A stretch of DNA of 13,461 nucleotides, from NCBI RefSeq assembly GCF_000313135.1, contig NW_004457347.1, positions 1 to 13,461 on the forward strand, written 5' to 3'. This DNA is from Acanthamoeba castellanii str. Neff. Taxonomy: Eukaryota > Discosea > Longamoebia > Acanthamoebidae. Within the stretch, counting starts at the first letter, position 1, and each line of letters opens with the position of its first letter. The notes beneath the pieces are model-generated. The model was given only the letters and a program-made list of their open reading frames with translations. It did not search any database and was not told the origin of the DNA. Made by a program: the position numbers and the translations under genes. Of the stretch, positions 7,302 through 13,461 are shown in pieces.

Positions 7302-8165
7302 TTACAGCTTGTCGAGCCTGAGCGCCCTCATGTCGATCTCGACGCAGCGGGTCTTGTTGCCGCGCCGCACATCCACCATGTAGGCACCCCTGCCGTAGGA
7401 CATGGACTCGATCAGGCCGAGCAGCTTTGTCAGCTTATCCTTGCCACCGAATGAGCGCGCGATATCTGGGGGCGGCGTCGGTAGGTTGCACTCGACGTCG
7501 ACGGTGCGATTGCCATCCATCCACCACTGGAACGTCGGCTTCAATGGTCCTAGAAGTCCGTCGGTGCCAAGGATTGCCGTCTGTATGTGGATTTCGAGGT
7601 CTTCGTGCTCGATGACGTCCTCGTCGCCGGCGCCTTGTCCGACCGGCTGGGCTTCGCCCACATTTTTGTAGATCACGCTCAGGCGGAAGCGCGCGCGAGT
7701 CGTACTTTCCTCGACCATGTGAAACAGCGGCGGACGCGGCTTATAGGCGCGCAACAGATCAAGCAACACATCGCCGTGGCATCCCGCGGGCTTGCACCAG
7801 CAGCCCATCACCTTGCCCTCCAGCTCGGGCAGGCTGTGGTAGAGGCGCTCGCTGCGCAGCACGTGTTGGCGGTATCGCGCGAGGTTGGCCGCACGCTGCT
7901 CATCTGTCGCGTCGCGTGGTAGAAACTCAGGGTTGGCCCACTTGCTCGCTGCCAGGTCCCACCCGCCTCGCCTGCACTCGCGGCCGATGTAGACGTCGCA
8001 TCCCTGGATCAGACGCCCGCTGGAGCGCTTGAGGCACACGACGCGCGCATGTGCACGGGGCCGCTTGGTCACGCCGCCACTATCGGGCGTGTTGCTTTCG
8101 CCACTATCGGGCGCGTTGACGTCGGGGTAGCTGGTCTTGCGCTTGAGAGAAGCTTCCGTGTGCAT
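7302..8165 (-). CDS. DUF4326 domain protein with long C-terminal extension
   Basis: ATG at 8165-8163 and TAA at 7304-7302 give 287 residues. Residues 1-40 are low-complexity and basic, with a doubled PDSG motif. Residues about 41-138 match what I know of DUF4326 (Pfam): the RVVCLKR opening, DVYIGR at 57-62, SKWANPEF at 74-81, a helix with RYRQHVL, and the hallmark GCWCKPAGCHGDVLLDLL at 121-138, whose Cys/His cluster suggests metal binding. The biochemical role of DUF4326 is not established to my knowledge. It occurs in bacteria, phages and large viruses, usually as a short protein; here about 150 extra residues follow, containing FQWWMDGNRTVDVECN and ending RALRLDKL. An in-frame ATG at 8240 would add 25 residues; I chose 8165, just before the basic region, without strong grounds. 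The gene is intact. Confidence 0.8.
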   Translation of the reverse strand: MHTEASLKRKTSYPDVNAPDSGESNTPDSGGVTKRPRAHARVVCLKRSSGRLIQGCDVYIGRECRRGGWDLAASKWANPEFLPRDATDEQRAANLARYRQHVLRSERLYHSLPELEGKVMGCWCKPAGCHGDVLLDLLRAYKPRPPLFHMVEESTTRARFRLSVIYKNVGEAQPVGQGAGDEDVIEHEDLEIHIQTAILGTDGLLGPLKPTFQWWMDGNRTVDVECNLPTPPPDIARSFGGKDKLTKLLGLIESMSYGRGAYMVDVRRGNKTRCVEIDMRALRLDKL

Positions 8166-8341
8166 GTGTGTCTCACGTCCTTGGAGATAAACAAGTTTGT
8201 GCGTTGTTGTCGCTCCGAGTCCATCGCAGCTGTGCACCATCCGCAAGTGTATGCGTGCACGCGCGACCGAGTGCACTAGCGTAAAAAGGCTCCGGCGATG
8301 GGGACATAACGCTAGCCAGCGACGCCTACATGAAAAACGAG
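8166..8341 (-). promoter_or_regulatory. Upstream region of the DUF4326 gene with GTGCAC palindromes
   Basis: This holds the presumed promoter of the minus gene starting at 8165. The 6-base palindrome GTGCAC occurs three times within 45 bases (8232-8237, 8255-8260, 8271-8276); the middle copy sits in a 10-base palindrome GCGTGCACGC (8253-8262). The last two can also pair as a stem with a 10-base loop. If translation starts at 8240 instead, the first copy lies inside the gene. A regulatory role is inference. Confidence 0.3.
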
Positions 8342-8893
8342 CTAAAGTGCAGTCAGTAGCCCTTTTCCAGCAAGGCGCATGCCGGCGCCATCGCCTGGCG
8401 CAATGGGGTACTGTTGTGGCAGCGTGCCCAAATGGCTGCGATGCTGCACAAGAGGCCCACAACAAGATTCATCGGACTGAAGTGCTGTCACACAACACTC
8501 GCCTCTCTGACAAAGCACGCGGTCAGCACGTAAAACTCGATCGTGTTCTAGCCGAGAGAACCGACACCAGCCGTTTGACCCCAAAAACTTATAGAGACAC
8601 GTGCCAATAACGTACAGCCCGCGCGGATGGTAATAGCGGGCCACGTGCGCTTGTGCGTCAGAGGCCTCATAGGTGTGCTCATGCGTGTGTTGCTCCCATG
8701 ACATGCGTCCACGAGAACGGCTATGCCACCGGCGAGAACACGTTCGAATCGGCCTACTGTCCCAGCGGTGTCGCCCGCGTATGAAGTCACTGTCCAAGCG
8801 CGCTGCGTGGGCTGGTTCGGTCGACACATTGGAATGGGTTGACGCCGTATGGCCGGGGTCGGCGGGCGACGACGCTGTCTTTTGTGCTGCCAT
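8342..8893 (-). pseudogene. Possible decayed gene relic
   Basis: ATG at 8893-8891 opens a minus-strand frame to TAG 8344-8342 (184 codons). The first third is Ala/Ser/Thr/His-rich (SSPADPGHTASTHSNVST). In the middle (about 8690-8780) another minus frame looks more protein-like (GRFERVLAGGIAVLVDA), and around 8590-8670 the original frame again looks better (HVARYYHPRGLYVIGTCLY). That pattern would fit two compensating indels in an old gene. The last 60 codons look random. There is no family match and no alternative gene on the + strand. Evidence is weak; it may simply be non-coding. Confidence 0.22.
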
Positions 8894-8958
8894 TGAAGGC
8901 AGCACACAACCGTACTCGACTGGCTAGTCGTCAGACATCCGTGGATGCTCCAACAACA

Positions 8959-9123
8959 ATGGTTTTTACGACATTGCGACATGGCGGCGTATTTCGCATG
9001 TGCTCCATTGCTCTCGTGCGATGGATTCGCGACAAAGAGTACGAACGGTCTCATCTGTTTGAGCGTTGGAAGCAACAAGGCACGGCGACCTCCACTCCAA
9101 CTCGGACGAATATGGAAAACTAG
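8959..9123 (+). pseudogene. Possible out-of-frame 5' part of the 9207-9572 gene
   Basis: This + frame starts at ATG 8959 (second ATG 8998) and stops at TAG 9121-9123. Its middle, RWIRDKEYERSHLFERWKQQ, has the charged, aromatic composition of a real helix, unlike the other two frames here. Immediately downstream the adjacent frame becomes coding and leads into the 9207-9572 gene. I read this as the gene's original N terminus, separated by a single-base shift. It could also be a chance ORF. Confidence 0.3.
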
Positions 9124-9206
9124 AAACGGCAACCATCCTGCCGCAGCAAGGCGCAATAGTCGTCGGATCGGACCCGCGCATCGGCAACCTTTGGGTGGTC
9201 GGCACG

Positions 9207-9572
9207 ATGAGCGATCGGACCTTGGCCGAAATTGTCGACCGTGCTCAGGTTGCCGAGGCGCCCATCTCGCGCCAACAGGCCAAACGATGCCGGAGGACAC
9301 TCGACTGCGTTGCGATTAGGCGCATACTGGCCACGTCCGAGGCCGAGGCCGCCTTCAAGGCCCACTTTGACAGCGTCGTTGCCGCCTACGTGTATGGCAC
9401 GTGCCGAGAGGTCCAACGCCGGACGGGCCTGGCGTTGCCGCGATTTACGTCCATGGATGACGTGACGTTTTTCGTCCTGCCCGACTTTGGGCGCAATCAC
9501 GGCGTATGGACCGTGGTGGCCAACATCGAATCGCCTCGCCTAGAGGCGCTGCTTGAATCAGCGGGCATATAG
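9207..9572 (+). CDS. Unrecognised 121-residue protein, N terminus probably displaced
   Basis: ATG at 9207 and TAG at 9570-9572 give 121 residues: a charged helical N terminus (SDRTLAEIVDRAQVAEAP), a helix-rich middle (EAEAAFKAHFDSVVAAYVYG) and a strand-like end (DDVTFFVLPDFGRNHGVWTV). No family is recognised and there is no membrane segment. The same frame is open and looks coding upstream to 9063 (GAIVVGSDPRIGNLWVVG) but has no ATG there, only a TTG at 9066. An ATG in another frame at 8959 opens a protein-like stretch (MCSIALVRWIRDKEYERSHL, from 8998) that ends at TAG 9121-9123. A one-base disturbance between 9063 and 9120 would join them into about 204 codons. It converges with the membrane-protein gene ending at 9660. 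Confidence 0.6.
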   Translation: MSDRTLAEIVDRAQVAEAPISRQQAKRCRRTLDCVAIRRILATSEAEAAFKAHFDSVVAAYVYGTCREVQRRTGLALPRFTSMDDVTFFVLPDFGRNHGVWTVVANIESPRLEALLESAGI

Positions 9573-9659
9573 CCTTGTTGACGCCGTCTGTGTGCACCCG
9601 GCATCAAACTGAAAGAATAGGAATGAAATGTTTATTGTGGACGAAAAGGACGGTTGTGT

Positions 9660-10151
9660 TTATGCGAAAAATACGTAATAGATGTCGATGGGCACCAACA
9701 ATGGCGAGAGCATCATATAAATGCCCCACGTCGTGGTCGACCATATGATGTACATGAGTGCGACCGAAGCGCACGAGGCATGCGGTGATGTTCGGCACTC
9801 GATCCCGTGGCACTTGTCGTGCAGTGTCCGGTAGCGGAGACTGTCGATGCATCCGTGGTATTCGACAGCCACGCTCGTCACGGCGCGATAGACTACAAAG
9901 CCAACGCTGTAGACGCCGTAGCCCACGAGAACCAGAATGACGACCCACACGAGCGCACAGGCGAGCGCCCAGAAGACCCAGCACAAGGCATCTAGCGCCC
10001 TTTTCGTTATCGTCGTCTCTGTCGTTGTCGTCGCCTCCGTCGCGCCAGACGGTTGCCGTTGGAGAGCAGGAGGTTGTCGGGGCATCGCAATGTCTGACGG
10101 CAGTATTGTTTTGTTCGGTCTGACTTGGCCTTTTTTCTTTGTTGGCGACAT
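9660..10151 (-). CDS. Membrane protein, 163 residues, function unknown
   Basis: Start ATG 10151-10149 is chosen because it precedes a basic N terminus (SPTKKKGQVRPNK) and leaves space to the divergent F-box gene; an in-frame ATG at 10172 would add seven residues, and the frame is open to 10394 but overlaps that gene. TAA lies at 9662-9660. Residues 1-50 are basic, then Pro/Gln-rich, ending in a Thr run (ATTTTETTITK). About 53-90 is a long hydrophobic region (WVVILVLVGYGVYSVGFVVY), one long or two short membrane helices. A loop of about 101-127 has four cysteines (C101, C114, C119, C127), possibly disulfide-bonded. Residues 128-162 are again hydrophobic (SVALMYIIW to YYVFF) up to the C terminus. 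It converges with the gene ending at 9572. Family not recognised. Confidence 0.7.
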   Translation of the reverse strand: MSPTKKKGQVRPNKTILPSDIAMPRQPPALQRQPSGATEATTTTETTITKRALDALCWVFWALACALVWVVILVLVGYGVYSVGFVVYRAVTSVAVEYHGCIDSLRYRTLHDKCHGIECRTSPHASCASVALMYIIWSTTTWGIYMMLSPLLVPIDIYYVFFA

Positions 10152-10292
10152 TTTGCGATTGGACAGCGTCATCCTTTTGCGCGATTGGCTACCGAAAGAA
10201 TCTGTTGCCGTTGGTGCGCTGTATGATCGCCTTGCCTCCGCGAAGAAAAAGGGGATAGCAAAAGAAAAAAAGACCGACACCCACGACCGACA
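10152..10292. promoter_or_regulatory. Divergent promoter region with direct repeat
   Basis: This lies between the minus membrane-protein gene and the + F-box gene. It contains a direct repeat TTTTGCGATTGG (10151-10162) and TTTTGCGCGATTGG (10175-10188), and next to the F-box start a purine tract (about 10240-10272, GAAGAAAAAGG and AAAAGAAAAAAAG). The tract resembles those ahead of other starts in the window. No known promoter motif is assigned. Confidence 0.35.
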
Positions 10293-11234
10293 ATGTCCAT
10301 TCGCGATTTGCCGCCCGAACTCTTGTCGGCCATCTTGGCTCTTGTCGGCGATCGCGATTTCGTCTCGTGTCTTAAGGCGGCACGACTCTTTCACCTCGAC
10401 GAGCCAGCGGCATACGAGACCACGAGACTACTCCCACATTTTTCCCGCCGATTGAATGAGTTCCTTTTTTCCCTCTTTTCACCCACAACACCTACACAGA
10501 AAGAAAACAAAAAATTGTCATCAACAATCGGCAGGTCGCCGTATAGAGTTGCCGCCTCTAGCGTGCCTTGGTCTCGTAAGAAAAGTGCAAAGAAAAAGCG
10601 TCGACGGTTTGGCCGCCTGATGGTGCGCGGCAATGAAAGCCGACGGGTTGCGCGGCACCGGCACGCCTTCGCAGCGCCCGCTCTCTTTGAGGAACAAAAA
10701 AAGCAAACCGCCTTGTTTCATTTTTGCGGCACCGATACGCCAAAAAAGAAAATAGCGATACGGCACACGAGCACCTTACCCGGCAAACCAATCAGCGGCC
10801 GACGTCGAAAAAACCACACTCTACGCTTGGACGCACCGTCGGGTTTTTTTCAGAGACGCTCATACAAAGAGAGAGAGAGACTAGCGCGTCGCGCCTGCAC
10901 CGTTGATATCTTTTTCTTTTTGCGCACCTGCACCCATGTCGTCTCGGCGTCTGCTTTTCTCTTGGTCCCTATGCGCGGCGGCGATATGCTGCGTGGTAGC
11001 GTGGGCGTTCGCCGTCGGGGCGCTGCCGTGGGTCGACGACCATGCGCGGTGCGTCGCGGTGGCGCTAGTCTTATACGCGGCGCTTTGCCTCGCCAGGCTC
11101 GCGCGATTCAGTCTCGTTACTCGCACGCCCAACGATGCCTCGGCAGCCCGACCGCTCTCAACCGAGCCACCCGACGTTGTCGAGGAAACCGAATACACGC
11201 GCCGCCGACGGGTGCACGCAACGACCCAACATGA
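10293..11234 (+). CDS. F-box protein, with a doubtful basic extension
   Basis: ATG 10293 is followed at once by an F-box: residues 4-40 begin RDLPPELLSAILALVGDRD and continue CLKAARLFHLDEP, matching the LPxELLxxIL core. F-box proteins bind Skp1 and bring substrates to SCF ubiquitin ligases; in amoebal giant viruses they probably act on the host system. After about residue 55 the character changes abruptly to a Lys/Arg-rich chain encoded by A-rich DNA that looks intergenic, and the last 100 codons overlap the next gene (10936) in another frame. The frame nevertheless stays open for 313 codons. Either the gene is truncated after the F-box and the rest is accidental, or a new tail has been recruited. 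Usual viral F-box proteins carry a structured C-terminal repeat domain, absent here. The F-box is secure; the 3' boundary is not. Confidence 0.5.
   Translation: MSIRDLPPELLSAILALVGDRDFVSCLKAARLFHLDEPAAYETTRLLPHFSRRLNEFLFSLFSPTTPTQKENKKLSSTIGRSPYRVAASSVPWSRKKSAKKKRRRFGRLMVRGNESRRVARHRHAFAAPALFEEQKKQTALFHFCGTDTPKKKIAIRHTSTLPGKPISGRRRKNHTLRLDAPSGFFQRRSYKERERLARRACTVDIFFFLRTCTHVVSASAFLLVPMRGGDMLRGSVGVRRRGAAVGRRPCAVRRGGASLIRGALPRQARAIQSRYSHAQRCLGSPTALNRATRRCRGNRIHAPPTGARNDPT
10868..10881 (+). repeat. GA dinucleotide microsatellite
   Basis: An uninterrupted run of alternating A and G, about seven GA units, lies in the purine-rich stretch 55 bases upstream of the ATG at 10936. Such tracts vary in length between isolates. 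It may be part of the promoter of the downstream gene. Confidence 0.6.
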
Positions 11235-12313
11235 CTCGGTCGATCTGACCTGTTTGCCCACGGCAACTCTCGATGCCTGTCCGACCGACGCTGACATTGC
11301 TCGCGCCTCGTCGATTCCGGCGCCTCCTCGGCCGCCCCCTTTGTGTCGCGTGCCAGTCTACGTCAACCCCCTTTGGCGGCGACGCCTATGTCGACACGGT
11401 GCCGCGCGGTGCGCTGCTGATATGCGATCCGCTCGCCGCGCCCGAGACGGCCGCCAAGTGGCGCGCTCTCAAGGCCTCGGTGATCGACCGCTTTGGCGGA
11501 GCGCTCTCTTTTGCCCTCTTGTGCAAGACCCATCCCAACTCGATCGACCGCAAGCGATGGCCCTGTTCCGACAGCGAATCGCTTGGCACAGTTGCCATCG
11601 ACGACATAGGATCTCATGTGCGCGGCCAGGTCGTCAAGCACGTCGGGCGTTGGACGGCGCACGGATACGCCATCGTCTTTTGCGCAAAACAAAAGACAAC
11701 GTTCGAGGGCCTATGGGAGCGCGGCACGATGACACATGGTTACTTTCGCGGCTGGTCCCCGTCGAGCCGAACTTTTGCCTGGCTCCGGCGGCCGGGCGGC
11801 AAGGTCTTTGGCTGTTTGTGGCACACGACGGCGCCCGACGGCAAATCGCGCGGCCACATCTGCCACTATGTGCCGGCATCTCATCGTGATCGGTTCGCGC
11901 GTCGCGGACCCCTGCAGTATAACATCGACACAATGCCGCCTCTGTGCAAGCCGGATGCTGCCGACGGCATTTGTGTCTGTGGTATGACCGGCGGCGATCG
12001 CGTCTATCTGGCTCACCGACCCGATCTGGGACAGGTGATCACGCGCCTCAAAATCGCCTCGAACAACGGAGCATGGGGATTCGATACCGACATCATCATC
12101 GAGGGGTGCGAGTGGACGGTCATCGAGCCTGTCGAGGATGCCGTCTATCAGGGGCGCGTATTGTATCCGGCCGATCCTCGGTCGCGCCAGTTTGACCAGA
12201 TGGCCGAATACGTGCTCTCGGGCCGCTCAGAGCAGGCCTTTGGACCGGACCAACAGGCTGCCTTTGTCGCCGCCATCCGCGCCGTCATTGCCGCCAGAGA
12301 CGGCGCTCTCTAG
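10936..12313 (+). pseudogene. Two-helix membrane-anchored protein, split by one extra base
   Basis: ATG 10936 begins SSRRLLFSW and two hydrophobic helices (about residues 6-29 and 37-61), followed by a Ser/Thr/Pro-rich linker to residue 145 (VPVYVNP). The frame then degenerates, while the next frame carries an excellent protein from FGGDAYVDTVPRGALLICDP to TAG 12311-12313: 313 residues including FGCLWHTTAPDGKSRGHICHY, RVYLAHRPDLGQV and IIIEGCEWTVIEPVEDAVY. Removing one C from the C5 run at 11367-11371 would give about 458 continuous residues. The large domain is soluble, with many Gly, Trp and Cys, and may lie on one side of a membrane. I recognise no family. Alternatives are a sequencing indel, a recent mutation or programmed +1 frameshifting. 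The downstream frame alone could start only at internal positions such as 11273. Confidence 0.7.
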
Positions 12314-12344
12314 GTGACCTCTTTTACTTTTTTGTCCCATCGCG

Positions 12345-13058
12345 ATGCATCCGATAGGACAAATAGAGCGATCGATTTCGACTTTGCAACACTGTCTCTT
12401 TGTTGTCTGGCTGGCTGGCCGTCGACCAGCATTAGTCGCGACATTCCCGGCCCCCAATGTTACCTTGTTGCCAGCGGCCAAGTATTGCATAGGGCATAGG
12501 CAGTGTGCAAACTTCCTCAGCCCATCGGTCTTACACAGAGATTGCACTTTCGCTGCCTTTGATCGAGACCCCCTGCGGCACCACAAGCTGGTAGAGGGCA
12601 CCGACATTACGCGGTGGTTCTCTTTGGTATGTGGGGGGCGCCTGCAGTCGTGCCACGCCGCGCTCATCGTCAAATACGACCGGCTCGATTCATGGCAGGT
12701 CAGCATACTCAACGAAGACGACCTGGCCGATCTGCCACGCAGCGCAGAGGAGAAGCAGCAGCTTCTATTCTACGCGCGCGCCTTTTCTCACTACCGCACG
12801 CCCTCCCCCTAATACCCTTGCTGTCGTCACTATGTTGGCTTATGCTACAGTGCTCCACTCTTCGAAACAGGTTGGTACGACCTAGCCGAATCTCTCCGCG
12901 TCGATCCGAACGAGCTCACACCAGACGAATGGTTCCGCATCAGCCTTTTGAACGAGTACGAGCTGCGCAAGTATGGGAACGTGCCCACGGAGGTGGCGGC
13001 CTACTATCGCACATGGTCTGGGCGGGCAGTGCGACCTTACGTCAAATTCCTTTGTTGA
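12345..13058 (+). pseudogene. Two-unit protein interrupted by one in-frame TAA
   Basis: ATG 12345 (inside a 10-base palindrome CATCGCGATG) opens 155 residues to TAA 12810-12812. The same frame then continues for 81 further codons of clearly coding sequence to TGA 13056-13058, with no ATG of its own. The part before the stop ends with a unit (residues about 89-147: ITRWFSL, SWQVSILNEDDLADL, QQLLFYARAF). The part after it has a matching unit (about 174-223: ETGWYDL, EWFRISLLNEYELRKY, VAAYYRTW). So this is either one two-unit protein with a nonsense mutation, or a gene followed by a headless tandem copy. No GT donor lies near enough before the stop to remove it by a short intron without losing the first unit. 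Family not recognised. Its first 60 residues are less convincing than the rest. Confidence 0.6.
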
Positions 13059-13271
13059 GAAAAAAGAAGCACTCACAACAGAAAATACAGATTGACATTG
13101 GCACTGGTGTGCGAGGTCGCAGACCAGCAGAGATAACACAGTAAAAGAGTGCGCGATAACATTAAATCTGTGTGCAAACACCGACAGTTGTTTGCCTCCT
13201 GCTTTCCTGGCGCCGATCACCGGTAAACGTCCGCGCCATCGACGCAAAGGCGGGCGCCCCACACGGTTGCG
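13059..13271. promoter_or_regulatory. Intergenic region before the second F-box gene
   Basis: No gene is visible. Just after the TGA at 13056-13058 comes an A-rich stretch (GAAAAAAGAAG), and an A/T-richer block lies at about 13131-13172 (TAACACAGTAAAAG, ATAACATTAAATCTG), 100-140 bases before the ATG at 13272. An 8-base palindrome GGGCGCCC lies near 13250. It presumably holds the 3' end of the upstream transcript and the promoter of the F-box gene. Confidence 0.3.
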
Positions 13272-13461
13272 ATGGAAATCGAAACACATCACGTAACTCC
13301 CGACGGTCACAAGGACAGGAAGCGAGCGCGCATCGCGTCGGAGGCACATGTACTGTGCGAAGCATCCTCGTTCAAGCCCGCCGTTGGAGTATTGCCAGAC
13401 GAGGTGTTGTTCGAAATCGTACGGAGGTTGCCCTTGGCCGATCTGGCGGCGACGGCCACGA
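13272..13461 (+). CDS. F-box protein, N-terminal part (runs off window)
   Basis: ATG 13272 opens a frame that reaches the window edge without a stop, giving 63 residues. Residues 1-40 are polar with a basic patch (HKDRKRARIASEAH) that could act as a nuclear signal. At about 42-60 an F-box begins: GVLPDEVLFEIVRRLPLADL, matching the LPDEVLxxIxxxLP core that contacts Skp1. The rest, including any substrate-binding repeats, lies outside. It would recruit targets to host SCF ubiquitin ligase; this follows from the family, not from direct evidence here. It differs in sequence and N-terminal length from the F-box protein at 10293, so the two are not a recent duplication. No disruption is seen in the visible part. 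Confidence 0.8.
   Translation, partial: MEIETHHVTPDGHKDRKRARIASEAHVLCEASSFKPAVGVLPDEVLFEIVRRLPLADLAATAT

Noticed and set aside
6963..7454. 163-codon + ORF, partly hydrophobic
   Set aside because: Its last third is antisense to the well-supported DUF4326 gene and the remainder lacks a family or clean topology; left as a remark.
12227..12712. 161-codon minus ORF
   Set aside because: Antisense to the ends of two better + strand frames, with a Ser/Cys/Arg-rich product typical of a shadow frame.
12690..12870. Spliceosomal intron removing the TAA at 12810
   Set aside because: Between about 12701 and the stop there is no GT donor, so an intron would have to delete the clearly coding segment of the first unit. 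Pyrimidine-rich DNA before CTACAG at about 12850 resembles an acceptor but has no partner.
1..13461. CRISPR array, insertion sequence or integrase
   Set aside because: No regularly spaced identical repeats, no terminal inverted repeats with target duplication, and no transposase or recombinase motif was found in any frame.

Overview
The window looks like part of the genome of a large DNA virus of amoebae, closest in style to a pandoravirus. The reasons are moderately high GC, short genes on both strands in convergent and divergent pairs, A/T-rich purine tracts between divergent genes, hairpins beyond gene ends, N-terminal F-box proteins, ankyrin-like paralogues and mostly unrecognisable proteins. 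This assignment is inference: no core viral gene (polymerase, capsid, packaging ATPase) lies in the window, so a viral insertion in an amoeba chromosome cannot be excluded. There are no rRNA, tRNA or CRISPR signals and no recognisable transposase.

Layout. 1-477: 3' part of an unrecognised + strand gene. It converges on a 160-residue minus-strand gene (755-1237) across a spacer with a GC-rich hairpin. 1238-1510 is an A/T-rich divergent promoter region. 1511-1899 is a small hydrophobic protein gene that is readable only across frame changes. 1900-4014 is a gene-poor tract with degenerate tandem repeats and possible coding relics. 4015-4977 holds at most one small ORF plus an A-rich tract and a run of ten G. 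4978-6840 carries two tandem minus-strand paralogues with ankyrin-like character, one intact and one frameshifted. 7302-8165 (minus) encodes a DUF4326-domain protein, the best family assignment here. 8166-8958 is uncertain. 8959-9572 (+) is a small gene, probably with a displaced N terminus. 9660-10151 (minus) is a membrane protein. 10293 onward (+) starts an F-box protein with an odd basic tail. 10936-12313 (+) is a two-membrane-segment protein split by one extra base in a C run. 12345-13058 (+) is one reading frame cut by a single TAA between two similar units. 13272 to the edge (+) is the N terminus of a second F-box protein.

How the genes may work together. F-box proteins in these viruses are expected to recruit substrates to host SCF ubiquitin ligases, and ankyrin-like proteins are common partners in such systems, so the window reads as an accessory, host-interaction segment. 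The membrane proteins have no assignable role. The most notable property is the number of broken frames: several genes need a one-base shift, two of them at homopolymers, and one has a lone in-frame stop. Either this segment is decaying or the consensus carries homopolymer indel errors; reads or close relatives would decide.
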